This document shows, one piece after another, positions 37,756-46,461 of a stretch of 52,367 bases of DNA. Origin of the DNA: a virus. A program made the position numbers and the translations under genes. The stretch's first letter is position 1; each line of letters begins with the position of its first letter. The notes under the pieces were generated by a model. It worked only from the letters and a program-made list of their open reading frames with translations, was not told where the DNA came from and did no database searches. The DNA is taken from positions 1 to 52,367 of IMG/VR virus record IMGVR_UViG_3300022680_000054. One strand, 5' to 3'.

Positions 37756-38642
37756 GTGTACACCACTTTCCCATCGTAAACGGTCACGTTTGCGTTATAA
37801 GTTGGCACCTGTCCCAGCACCTGGGCCACGGTCGGGGCATGGGCGCGCAAGCCTGACCAGATGTGGCCCCACGTGATGCGCGTCATGCCGTAACGCAGGC
37901 AAATCACGCCGGCCTGGTAATTGGCTTTGTTCCCGGCGGGCACGTAATCCCACAGCACCTTTTCCGGCAGGTCGGCCACAAACTCCGGCCCGTAGATATA
38001 AGAGACCGCCAGGCTGTTGTCAATTTCCACCAGGCAGAACTTGGCATACCCTACCCCGCTCGGTATCTCACTGGTCAGGTCGGCCAGTTCGCCGCCGTTC
38101 CAGTATTGGCGTCCGCTGGTTGTCGGTATCCAGCCCGGTGCCAGGTAGGCGATCATGCCCGACCACATAAAAATCTGCGCCAGCCACAACTGGCGGATGT
38201 CTACCCGGTTCGGGTCTTCGCCTACCTTGCCACTGTACGCGCCCCCGGTAAACCCGGCATTGATGATCTCATGCTGGCCGGCGTGGGGAATTACCCCAAA
38301 ATCCGGGGCGCTCGGTTCAAGCTCATTTGCCACTTCATAGCGGTAAACGTGCAGGCGGGCCTTGTCGTTGGGCGGATAGCCAATCACCACGCGCCGCCCG
38401 TAACGGAAATCAGCCACGGTGTTAATGACCTTGCCAACCTCGCCGCCGTCCAGCGACGTGTAATAACACTGGTTTTGATACTGCCGGTCATCGTCGGGCA
38501 CCCGAACCCGCTGTTCGGTGCCAATCTGCGCCCCCAACGTCACCGTGACCAGCCCCGTCCACTGCTGGCTGCCGATCAGCCGCGCCAGTTGGTGGGTCTC
38601 GCGAACTATCAGGTCGGGGTCAATACGGAAGTTGTCGGTCAT
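37752..38642 (-). CDS. Tail-tip/baseplate-region protein, function unknown
   Basis: 296 residues, ATGA-coupled to the large tail protein before it. Beta-rich with many tyrosines and glycines (YYTSLDGGEVGKV, ARLHVYRYEVANELE, GRQYWNGGELADL, VICLRYGMTRITWGHIW). Likely a structural component that works with the 1052-residue protein, as in phage tips with fibre plus adaptor. No family recognised. Confidence 0.6.
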   Translation of the reverse strand: MTDNFRIDPDLIVRETHQLARLIGSQQWTGLVTVTLGAQIGTEQRVRVPDDDRQYQNQCYYTSLDGGEVGKVINTVADFRYGRRVVIGYPPNDKARLHVYRYEVANELEPSAPDFGVIPHAGQHEIINAGFTGGAYSGKVGEDPNRVDIRQLWLAQIFMWSGMIAYLAPGWIPTTSGRQYWNGGELADLTSEIPSGVGYAKFCLVEIDNSLAVSYIYGPEFVADLPEKVLWDYVPAGNKANYQAGVICLRYGMTRITWGHIWSGLRAHAPTVAQVLGQVPTYNANVTVYDGKVVYT

Positions 38643-41600
38643 TGGATAGCCCCCAGGACGGCTTCGGCGTAAGCAATACGCATGTCGCCAAAGATGCCGC
38701 CGCTCACCAGGTTACCGGTCAGGCTCTGCCAGGCCGTATCGCCCTTGTCCTCAGTGGCCGCCAAGCCGCCGGTAATACCGCCGTTGGTACGTTCCCACCA
38801 ACACAGGCAAAAGTCTTTATTGTACGGCCAACCGTTGATGTTGACCGTGTGCATGTTGGTACCGATAGTCCCCCCGCCGCCCGGCTGGTTGGTGCAGACG
38901 GTGAAATTGTCGCCCTGGTCGTCGCTGTAATCCACGCGCGCGTTACGGTTGACCTGGCCGACCGTCTGCTTAGCGATAAACAGTCGATTGCTGTCCAGCG
39001 TGTAATCCACCAGCGACCGCATGGACGGCGACGCCCAGGAGGCGTCCCAACTGCCCGCCCCCACCCCGGCCAGGATTTGCGTCCAGGCCGTGCCGAAGTT
39101 GCGCGTGCGGTAGACGTGCCAGGCGCGATCCGGGTTAGGGCTGAGCACCCACCCGTTGGTCTCGAATAACTGCTGGCTGGCGTCGGGAATATTGGCCGTA
39201 AAATCATCCCGCATAAACGGCACCGTGCATATATCTCCCGAATTAGCGCCATGCCCGGCATTATTAACCACCGTCCAGCTGCCCGTCGCGCCCCACTCGG
39301 TATTGTAATAAATGCTGCCCGCGCAGGCGCAAAACACGCGGCTGTCGCCGTCAACGACGTTATGCACGCCGGGGTGCAATTGCCCCAGATATTTTTCGTC
39401 CGACGTATCAGCCGTGGTGAAGACAGGATTGATGATCCAGTTCAGCCCGTAATCAAACGAGACATGCACCTGATAAAACGACGCCAGGAGCATAATCCAG
39501 CCCTGCCGGTGGCCGCTCATGACAATATGGTGATAGTTGTTCCAGTTGCCAGGCGTGATCAGGCTGTTGTCCAGCACTTGCGTCCAGATCGGCGTGGCGG
39601 CAAACACGTTATCGCAGCGGTACAGGCCGCTGGTCGTGACGGCAAAATACCGCTGGTAATTAAACGGATCGGCAGTCATCCAGCGCACGTTACCGGCCAG
39701 CCCGGTGCTGATGTTGGTGTACACCGGGGCACCGCTGCCCAGGCCCGCCGCCTGCACGCCCAGCGCGATCTTGGCCTCGTGCCGGTGCCCGACGATGACA
39801 TAGATTGGCGTGGTTCGTTCTTCCTCGTTGGGCACTTCCAGCGTCTGGAAATCACCAAAGGCGGGCCAGTCCAGACCCGGATACCACGAGCCATCCACCC
39901 CGGCGGGTATCGGTTTGGTGATGCCCTCAACTCCGGTCGTTTCGGCCTCCATCGTGATGTTGACCGTTTTTAACCAGTCCTTGTCATTGACCTGCTGCCA
40001 GCGCCGCGAGACCGAGACCGGTAAAAAGCGCCGGTCGGTATAACCGGAGCCGCGCGGGTCGAGGGCGTCGGCGATGGTCAGCTTGTGCCAGATCATCAGG
40101 GCCGGGTCTGCCGTGTCAAAGTTGCGCTTGGCCGGGATTTGCAGGGCCGGGGTCGGGTTGTTGGCTTTAGCGAACAGGTGCCCGGCGATCTCGTTAACCC
40201 GCGTCTGCCCCCCGGTCAGCGGAACGATCATCCCGTTGGTGACGTTTTTACTACGGCCCGGAGCCTGCATGTCACCGGGCGCGCGGGACCAGTAGGGGAT
40301 GGTGCTGGTGCCATTGTAGGAAAAGGCATAGCCGTCTTCCTGTCCCACGTCCAGGCGATACCCTGCCGGGTAGGATAAACCTTCATCACCCCGAATATCC
40401 TGTGCCGTCCAGGTCATCTGCACGTCAAGTGCGTTGCGGTCGGCGGCATCCATCAACAGCGGGTCATGGCGCAGGTACATCGCCCCTTCACTGATGCAGC
40501 CGATATTGATCTGCCGGGGTGCGATTTCCTTCAACTGTCCCCATACGCTCTTTTTGTTGAACACCCAGTTGTGATCGCGCAGTTCGGTATCGCCCAGTGG
40601 GATAAAGTCGAACTTCTTGGTAAAGTTGGGGGCATGGTGGGCCAGCACGTACCAGGCCACGCCGTTTGGGTTGGACAGGCTGCTGTCTACTTCCGTCCAG
40701 TTGGCCGGGCTGCTGACCTCCTGGATGTACTGCGGGGCCATGGCGATCTGGTCCAGCACGTGGGCCGGGCTGAGCAGGTCAAATTCCACCTGCCCATTGC
40801 CCACGTTGCGGATGCCAGCTTCTTCGTCAATGTACCCGACAAAGGTGTCTAACACCGCTCCATCGGTCAGACTGGAACCGCCGTAAGTGCTGGTCTCGGT
40901 ATAGAGGAAAGCCGCGCCGGGAAACACAACCGACTCGGCCACGTCGCCATACATGCGGATCGTCATCTTGCGGCCTTGCCGGTTCTGGCTATCCCCCTCA
41001 ACGCGCCAGCCGGTCAGGTCAACCGCGTTAGTGCCGTCCTCTACCCAGACGTTAGTCTCGGCGATGTGGGTCTCTCCGGCGCTGTCGGTGATCAGGCAGC
41101 GCACGATGTAAAACCCGGTAGACGTAAAGCGCACCGTGGGATTAACGATATTCTGCGCCGTCTGCCAGGCCCCCCCCGCCCCGTCCAGCGCATAACTGGA
41201 ATTACGGAACGTCCAGGCCCAGGTGGACGCCGCCTTGTCCCAGTAGTGGCTGTTGGACGCCGTCAGGTCCAGGTCCACCTGCCCGCCGGACAGCACCAGC
41301 CGCCGCCACTTGCCCACGTTACAGACCGGATTGGGGTCGCTGCCCTCGTCCCCGTAGGCCACGTTGTATTTTTTGTAGAAGGTGCCCCCGCTGATGCGGC
41401 TTAGCTGCGCCCACAGCGGGGAATTGGCAAAAATGGTGAAATAATGGTTGTTGGCGACGGCTACGTGCTCCAGCATTTTGACGCCGGGATCGCCTTCACT
41501 GTGGCCGTGAACGTAGATTTGATTATTGACGCCGTTCAGGCGGATGGTGGAGACCATCACGTCGCGGCCCCCGGCAGCGGTGCCGATCCAGACCATCAGC

Positions 41601-41797
41601 CCCAGGTCCAGGTTGGTCAGGTCCACCCCGCCGTTAAAGGCGAGGTTATCCACCAGATAGGTACCGCGTGGGAAAAAGTTGGGATCGGCTGAAATCTGAC
41701 CCGTGCCCACGGTCACCTTTGGAATCACATTCAGGTGCGGCGTGACGATGATGTCCTGGCCGCGTAGCAGGGTCAGGTCGCCAGCGCTGATCGCCAT
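38639..41797 (-). CDS. Large tail-tip or fibre protein with PKD-like and beta-propeller-like domains
   Basis: 1052 residues. The region near 170-270 holds a PKD/Ig-like domain (STWAWTFRNSSYALDG, NPTVRFTSTGFYIVRCLITD, AETNVWVEDG). Then comes a baseplate-like central part with long beta stretches. From about 680 to the end are repeated BNR/sialidase-type segments (RYFAVTTSGLYRCDN, WIMLLASFYQVHVSFDYGLNW, SRVFCACAGSIYYNTEWGATG, RTRNFGTAWTQILAGVG, YSDDQGDNFTVCTN), a likely beta-propeller. Such proteins sit at the tail tip and may contact the receptor. Start overlaps the membrane protein gene by 25 bases. Confidence 0.75.
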   Translation of the reverse strand: MAISAGDLTLLRGQDIIVTPHLNVIPKVTVGTGQISADPNFFPRGTYLVDNLAFNGGVDLTNLDLGLMVWIGTAAGGRDVMVSTIRLNGVNNQIYVHGHSEGDPGVKMLEHVAVANNHYFTIFANSPLWAQLSRISGGTFYKKYNVAYGDEGSDPNPVCNVGKWRRLVLSGGQVDLDLTASNSHYWDKAASTWAWTFRNSSYALDGAGGAWQTAQNIVNPTVRFTSTGFYIVRCLITDSAGETHIAETNVWVEDGTNAVDLTGWRVEGDSQNRQGRKMTIRMYGDVAESVVFPGAAFLYTETSTYGGSSLTDGAVLDTFVGYIDEEAGIRNVGNGQVEFDLLSPAHVLDQIAMAPQYIQEVSSPANWTEVDSSLSNPNGVAWYVLAHHAPNFTKKFDFIPLGDTELRDHNWVFNKKSVWGQLKEIAPRQINIGCISEGAMYLRHDPLLMDAADRNALDVQMTWTAQDIRGDEGLSYPAGYRLDVGQEDGYAFSYNGTSTIPYWSRAPGDMQAPGRSKNVTNGMIVPLTGGQTRVNEIAGHLFAKANNPTPALQIPAKRNFDTADPALMIWHKLTIADALDPRGSGYTDRRFLPVSVSRRWQQVNDKDWLKTVNITMEAETTGVEGITKPIPAGVDGSWYPGLDWPAFGDFQTLEVPNEEERTTPIYVIVGHRHEAKIALGVQAAGLGSGAPVYTNISTGLAGNVRWMTADPFNYQRYFAVTTSGLYRCDNVFAATPIWTQVLDNSLITPGNWNNYHHIVMSGHRQGWIMLLASFYQVHVSFDYGLNWIINPVFTTADTSDEKYLGQLHPGVHNVVDGDSRVFCACAGSIYYNTEWGATGSWTVVNNAGHGANSGDICTVPFMRDDFTANIPDASQQLFETNGWVLSPNPDRAWHVYRTRNFGTAWTQILAGVGAGSWDASWASPSMRSLVDYTLDSNRLFIAKQTVGQVNRNARVDYSDDQGDNFTVCTNQPGGGGTIGTNMHTVNINGWPYNKDFCLCWWERTNGGITGGLAATEDKGDTAWQSLTGNLVSGGIFGDMRIAYAEAVLGAIQ

Positions 41798-42690
41798 GAT
41801 GGCCCCCCTTTATATTGCAGGTTCGCTTCCCGCCATATCCACCACCACAGCGCACCGAACGGTATCCACCAGAGCCACTCTACACTGCCCGTCGTGATGC
41901 GCAGGAACACCGCCCCCCACGTCGCCAGCGCCAGCCCCGGCGAAGCCATCACCACTACCAGTACGGCAAAATCATAGTGCTGCACGTAGGGAGAGAGCAG
42001 GGGATTGAGGATCAGCAGCAGGGCCATGCGCCGTGTTGGGGGCATTTGGACAATAAGTATCGTCAGTAGTGGAGCCGCCAACAGCCCGATCCCTAAATTC
42101 TCTATCGTCGGCTCACCGGCCCGCGCCAGTATCCAGTCCAGCCACGGCCCCAGCCACGGGCCAAATACCACCGCCGACAGCAGCAGCACCGCCGCGACGG
42201 CATACAGGGACCAGTAGAAGTCCAGCCGATCCCGCTGTAACAGGGTGAATAACACATAGAGGGAGAGCAGCCCGCCCACCTGGGGTTTGACCAGTAGCAA
42301 AAGGACGGCGATACCGCCCCACCCCGGTGGCACCTTGTCGGCCACTACCAGATAGGCCAGCGCCGCGCCAAAAGCCACGATCCCGCCCAGTTGGCCCAAC
42401 CACAGCGTATACACTACAGGCGCACCCAGCACAGCGCACCATGGCGACACACCGGCAGATTCTGACAGGATCAGGAAGCCAATCATGGACAGCGCCGACA
42501 GGGCCGCCAGCGCTAAAGTTGGGGGCAGCGTGCCCAGCGGTGAGGTCAGCAGGTGCAGGTAGGCCGGGGCTACCGCGTCCGGCGTCCAGGGCAGCAACCA
42601 CTGGGGGGCATCAATGCCAAAAGGCAGCAGCAGGGCGGCAACAAAGACGCCGACCACCAACCCCGCTTGTATGGCGGTGGTACGTGTCAC
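41773..42690 (-). CDS. Polytopic membrane protein resembling GT87/DUF2029 glycosyltransferases
   Basis: 305 residues with eight or more transmembrane segments. LLLLVKPQVGGLLSLYVLF contains the KPQ element on a loop between helices that is typical of GT87 (polyprenyl-phosphate-dependent mannosyltransferase-like) proteins, and NPLLSPYVQHYDFAVLVVVMA is reminiscent of the same family's later segments. It is surprising in the middle of the tail genes. If functional in host membranes it could transfer a lipid-linked sugar to envelope or virion parts. Catalytic aspartates near the N-terminus are not obvious, so the assignment is tentative. Confidence 0.55.
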   Translation of the reverse strand: MTRTTAIQAGLVVGVFVAALLLPFGIDAPQWLLPWTPDAVAPAYLHLLTSPLGTLPPTLALAALSALSMIGFLILSESAGVSPWCAVLGAPVVYTLWLGQLGGIVAFGAALAYLVVADKVPPGWGGIAVLLLLVKPQVGGLLSLYVLFTLLQRDRLDFYWSLYAVAAVLLLSAVVFGPWLGPWLDWILARAGEPTIENLGIGLLAAPLLTILIVQMPPTRRMALLLILNPLLSPYVQHYDFAVLVVVMASPGLALATWGAVFLRITTGSVEWLWWIPFGALWWWIWREANLQYKGGPSWRSALAT

Positions 42691-43088
42691 ATCGGCACCC
42701 CTTTACGAAACAACAGATACCATTCTTCAACGTGCTCAACGTTGAATCCTAACCGCGCTGCTGTCGCTGAGAAATCTCGAATAAACTCATCTAATTGATA
42801 GCGCTCAAATTCCAGGAAATCGAATTTTGAAGGTCTTACGTTATCAAAGGTATTTAATACCGCGGAGTCTTCATCAATGAATAGACGTATACCTTCCTGT
42901 CCTTCGATGCGATAAAAACGCAATTGGACTTGGTAATTTAACTTGCACCATTTCACCTTGAGTTCAATACTGTCATAACAAGCAAAAACAGACTGCAACA
43001 ACCACCGCTCTTTGGCTGGGTTGACAGTAGGTAGCGCTTCTACTTCTTCTTTCAAAGCCGTTTCAAGATTGGAAATATCAATCTTCAT
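42687..43088 (-). CDS. Small protein, function unknown
   Basis: 133 residues from ATG 43088 (ATGA overlap with the distal tail gene). Mixed alpha/beta with KERWLLQSVFACYDSIELKV, VQLRFYRIEGQEGIRLFID quoted as RFYRIEGQEGIRLFID, FEFERYQLDEFIRDFSATAA-like helix. AT-rich, unlike its structural neighbours, and coupled to the GT87-like gene downstream, so the pair may be a moron inserted into the tail module. Confidence 0.6.
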   Translation of the reverse strand: MKIDISNLETALKEEVEALPTVNPAKERWLLQSVFACYDSIELKVKWCKLNYQVQLRFYRIEGQEGIRLFIDEDSAVLNTFDNVRPSKFDFLEFERYQLDEFIRDFSATAARLGFNVEHVEEWYLLFRKGVPM

Positions 43089-43549
43089 GCGATCTTGGTC
43101 CCCTTGATAAACCGGATCGGGAAATCTCTCAATCCACCCCCCCGGCGCTCCAGGCCCCCGGTGATCTCGAATTTCGGCCACAGCGCGGTCGCTGTGTATT
43201 CCTCCCACAGCCCGCTCTGGCGGTTCCAGGTGCGGATGGTATTGGCGCGGCTGTAATCCGTGCTGTTAAAAAAGGTATCGCGCAGGTACCGCACCATGTC
43301 CGGGGACAGGTAGGCAAAAGCCCAATCGATGACCGCGCCGCCGTAGCCGTCCCGTGTGCCGTCCAGGCTGTCGAGCAGTTGCACGGCAGGCGTCACCACC
43401 ACGATGGACGGCTGCAACCAGGCCACGCCGCCGCGTCCGATATTCATGTCGGTTTGTCCCGGGAAGTTCTCTATTGCGTAGGTCGTGCTGAGCACCACCC
43501 CCGCCGCCTGTGTGCCGTCGGCCCACCGGTATCCACTGATCGCCGCCAT
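43085..43549 (-). CDS. Distal tail/minor tail protein
   Basis: 154 residues, first gene after the tape measure, the usual place of the distal tail (Dit-like) protein. Sequence is compatible with a beta-sandwich (VAWLQPSIVVVTPAVQLLDS, WPKFEITGGLERRGGGLRDF quoted as WPKFEITGGLERRGG). It would cap the tube and hold the tip protein. Function by position; no signature seen. Confidence 0.6.
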   Translation of the reverse strand: MAAISGYRWADGTQAAGVVLSTTYAIENFPGQTDMNIGRGGVAWLQPSIVVVTPAVQLLDSLDGTRDGYGGAVIDWAFAYLSPDMVRYLRDTFFNSTDYSRANTIRTWNRQSGLWEEYTATALWPKFEITGGLERRGGGLRDFPIRFIKGTKIA

Positions 43550-45726
43550 TATAGTTGTCCTGACAGGGTGTAACCACCCTTGATCGCATTTATGGCAGCC
43601 ATGGTTCCGCCCTGGACAGACTGCTGGATTTGCTGCGCCGACATGCCGCTGCCAATGTTGCCGTTAAAATTAAAAATGGTTGACGTGCTGTTTGCGATGT
43701 TGCCCAGGAAGCCCTTTCCGCCCGAACTCAAGCCCGCCGCCAGCCCGGCCAAAGCCCCGACCCCGGTGAAGCCCGTGCTGCCGCCGGTATATCCACTGGT
43801 GACCGGTGACGACGCGCCGCCCCCGCTGGTGGCTTTTTTACCGGCAAATATGCGGCTGATCTGGTCGGCAATCGCGCCGTACCCCCGGCTGCTGATGCGC
43901 AATAACGCCGCCTGCCGCTGTTCTTCCAGCGCGGCTACCTGGGCATTAAAGGCGGCCTGGTCGATCAACGCCTGCTCAAAGGCTTTACGCCGCGTCTGGA
44001 TTTCGATGTCCAGGCCCCGGTTCAAGTCCTCGATGCGCTGCTGCAAGGCGTCCCGCTCGGCGGCGATCTGTTCTTGCAGCAGGTCACGCTGTTTGGTTAT
44101 CCCGGCGCGAATGGTGGCGATGCGCTGCGCGGTTGACTTGCGCAGGTCGGCCAGGCGCTGGGCCGCTTCCGCCTTGCGTTCCTTCTGTTCGGACTGGAAA
44201 TCCTCAGAGCGGCGGCGTTCCTCCACACTGGCATCCTCGTCCATGCGCCGCAGGTCTTGCTGGCCCTGGCGCTGGGTGCGGATGAAGGCCACCACATCAT
44301 TAGCTTCTTCGGCGGCCAACAGGTCGTTGTTTAAGTCCTCAATGCGCCGAATGCGCTCCCGGTTGAAGTCCTGCAAGCTGCGCAGTTCTTCCCGCCGGAA
44401 ATTATCGACCGCCTTGATTTCCTTCTGCATGTAGTCGCGCTCGATCTTGCTGCGCTGTTCGGCGGCCTTGCTGTTGGCCTGGGCGATCTGCCCTTCCGCG
44501 TTTTCCAGGAACTTGGCAAAGCCCGCTTCCAGGTTGTCAATGGCGGCGGCGCTGGCCTGACGAGCGGCGGCCTTGGCTTCGTTGTTGCGGATTTCCAGGT
44601 CGATCAGGTCTTCTTCCAGTTTGGCGCGGTCCCGCTCGATATTGAGCAGTTCCAGCTGCCGGTCGATCTTGGCGTTTACTTCGGCCTCGTCGGCGGCGCG
44701 GGCGGCGGCAATGGCCGCTTCGGTGGCTTCGTCACGGGCATCGGCCAGGCGCTGCTCGGCTTCGGCGGCGTCGTTGGCCGCTATCGCGTTCTCGGCTACC
44801 GTGCCGCGCAATTCACCCAGTAATAAGTTGGCTTCTCGTGATTCGGCTTCTAATCTTACTATCTCATCCCGCATGGTGCCCACGCCGCGCGCGTTAAATC
44901 CATCGGCGACTTCTGTGAGAACGCCCCATCCACCCACAAGCTGGTCCAGTGAACGGTTAAGAAAATCAATGCGCTCCTGGTTTTCTCTTATGGTTTCATT
45001 TAATTCTTCTACGGTCTCGGCGCGTCCCTCGCCCGTTAAGTCATCAACCATATCACTGAATTGTTCTTGAGCTGCGATATAGGCTTCTATACCTTTAACC
45101 GCTTCTTCATTGGCCTGTTTCCACAACTCTAGCGCTACCGAAATGGCGGCTCCCAACCCGGCAACCGCCACAACCGCACCGCCTGCTAATTTGGCAAATT
45201 GACCAGTCGATAAATTCAGACCCGACATACTGTTAAAGGCATCGGTAGCCTTCCGGCCCATTTCGCCCAAGGCTGGCCCTAAACGCCCGATACCCTCAAA
45301 GGCATCGGCCACGTCTGCCCCCAACATACCCACGTCAGCTAAACCGCCTAATCCTACCCCGCGCGCCAACCCAGACACCGCGCTGATATTGGTGCCCACA
45401 TCGCCAAAAGCTTCGGTTTCGTCACGGGCACGCCGGGCGGCATCCCCGTAGTCCTCGACAGCGGCGGCGGCTTGCCGGGCTTCGTCGGCAGTACCCCGTA
45501 GGCGGCGTTCGGTGTCGTCCAGCGCCGAGTCAAGCTGGCGTTCGGCCTGGGTTGTTTGCGCAACCGAACGCGCCCAACGCTCGGCAGATTTGGCTGCCAT
45601 TTCCGCCGCGCTGGCCTGGTCCTCTATCATTTGTAGGAGTTGCTTGGCGCGCTTGTCGGCGTCGTTATCCTCTATGCGATAATTCAGGACAACTTCGCTG
45701 ACCTTGCGGCTGCGTTTACGTCCCAT
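43549..45726 (-). CDS. Tail tape measure protein
   Basis: 725 residues from ATG 45726 (TTG 45729 in frame). The N-terminal half has long alanine-rich coiled-coil regions (ASAAEMAAKSAERWARSV, ALDDTERRLRGTADEARQAA), a hydrophobic segment near 185-215 (FAKLAGGAVVAVAGLGAAISV) and a central heptad-rich rod (NIERDRAKLEEDLIDLEIRN). The C-terminus ends in glycine/serine-rich sequence. It sets the tube length and is delivered during infection. At one residue per about 1.5 Angstrom it would suit a tail near 110 nm (rule of thumb). Confidence 0.9.
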   Translation of the reverse strand: MGRKRSRKVSEVVLNYRIEDNDADKRAKQLLQMIEDQASAAEMAAKSAERWARSVAQTTQAERQLDSALDDTERRLRGTADEARQAAAAVEDYGDAARRARDETEAFGDVGTNISAVSGLARGVGLGGLADVGMLGADVADAFEGIGRLGPALGEMGRKATDAFNSMSGLNLSTGQFAKLAGGAVVAVAGLGAAISVALELWKQANEEAVKGIEAYIAAQEQFSDMVDDLTGEGRAETVEELNETIRENQERIDFLNRSLDQLVGGWGVLTEVADGFNARGVGTMRDEIVRLEAESREANLLLGELRGTVAENAIAANDAAEAEQRLADARDEATEAAIAAARAADEAEVNAKIDRQLELLNIERDRAKLEEDLIDLEIRNNEAKAAARQASAAAIDNLEAGFAKFLENAEGQIAQANSKAAEQRSKIERDYMQKEIKAVDNFRREELRSLQDFNRERIRRIEDLNNDLLAAEEANDVVAFIRTQRQGQQDLRRMDEDASVEERRRSEDFQSEQKERKAEAAQRLADLRKSTAQRIATIRAGITKQRDLLQEQIAAERDALQQRIEDLNRGLDIEIQTRRKAFEQALIDQAAFNAQVAALEEQRQAALLRISSRGYGAIADQISRIFAGKKATSGGGASSPVTSGYTGGSTGFTGVGALAGLAAGLSSGGKGFLGNIANSTSTIFNFNGNIGSGMSAQQIQQSVQGGTMAAINAIKGGYTLSGQL

Positions 45727-46440
45727 CAAACATATTCCCCACGTTTATCGTGTTCGGATCGTCCCACGGATCGGGTGCGGTCGTTTTGTTTTCGGCCTGT
45801 AAGATATGCCGTACAATGGTCATGATATAGTTTAACTTCTGCACATCGGCGATCAGCTTGGCCGGTTGGTCCAGCATACCGCCCGGCTTCGGCAGATGCT
45901 GGTCTTTCATTCCGTAATACACGGTCAGCACAGTATCGAACGGATGGTGAAAGCCAAAATCAGGCAGGTCGGCTTGTGTCAATTCATCCAGGCTCAATTC
46001 GGCATGAACAATTTCCTCTATCCGTTCAATAATGCCCTGCTGCCATACTTGCCGCCGGGCTAATCGCTCTCCGCTTTTTTTATGTCCTCGGTAACCTCCG
46101 GGCGTAATTCCGGCGCTACCGGGTCGGCATTTACAGCATTAACAGAATCCCGCCAAGTGCGATACAGTCCACCGGGCAACTTAAAAAAAGCCTCGTAAGA
46201 TGCCCGTAGATCGTCCGGGGAATCGGTTGCGGCGGGCGGCTCGTAACCGATGTCCCCGTCGATCTCGGTCTGTGTAACACAGTACAGAAACTGCATGAAC
46301 TTTACCGGGTCATCAGTGGCGTTGATGCCCGATTCCGACAGTTTCCAGGCAATTTGATCTTTGTCGATCTCATCGCCAATAGTGGACGGTCTCACCGTGA
46401 AGGTGGCCCCGCGCCATTCAAAAACTTGATTGCTATTCAT
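45716..46440 (-). CDS. Tail assembly chaperone, long form made by -1 frameshift (gpGT-like)
   Basis: In the reading of the short chaperone, codons ATA AAA AAA before the stop form A-AAA-AAA at 46075-46081. A -1 shift there leads into a frame open to 45716, with SGERLARRQVWQQGIIERIE directly after the slip and LTQADLPDFGFHHPF, MKDQHLPKPGGMLDQP and MNFDGT-like end. The TTG at 45997 is within it and need not be a start. Total about 241 residues. The long form binds the tape measure; the short form supports tube assembly, as in lambda gpG/gpGT. Placed between tail tube and tape measure. Confidence 0.8.
46060..46440 (-). CDS. Tail assembly chaperone, short form (gpG-like)
   Basis: 126 residues from ATG 46440 (GTG 46443 alternative) behind GGG-GGACATAGTG. 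It begins NQVFEWRGATFTVRPSTIGD and has DPVKFMQFLYCVTQ, ending AELRPEVTEDIKKAESD-like acid tail. The overlapping AAAAAAA slip site leads to the long form. Located directly after the major tail protein. Confidence 0.75.
   Translation of the reverse strand: MNSNQVFEWRGATFTVRPSTIGDEIDKDQIAWKLSESGINATDDPVKFMQFLYCVTQTEIDGDIGYEPPAATDSPDDLRASYEAFFKLPGGLYRTWRDSVNAVNADPVAPELRPEVTEDIKKAESD
46075..46081 (-). promoter_or_regulatory. Programmed -1 frameshift site
   Basis: Seven A on the minus strand, in phase A-AAA-AAA relative to frame zero (ATA AAA AAA GCG). This is a textbook heptamer, 15 bases before the stop of the short form. Confidence 0.75.
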
Positions 46441-46461
46441 CACTATGTCCCCCCGGATAGA

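Noticed and set aside
45716-45997. Independent 93-residue gene before the tape measure
   Set aside because: Its only start is TTG without a ribosome-binding site, and the frame joins the chaperone gene at a perfect slip site, so it is better read as the frameshift extension.
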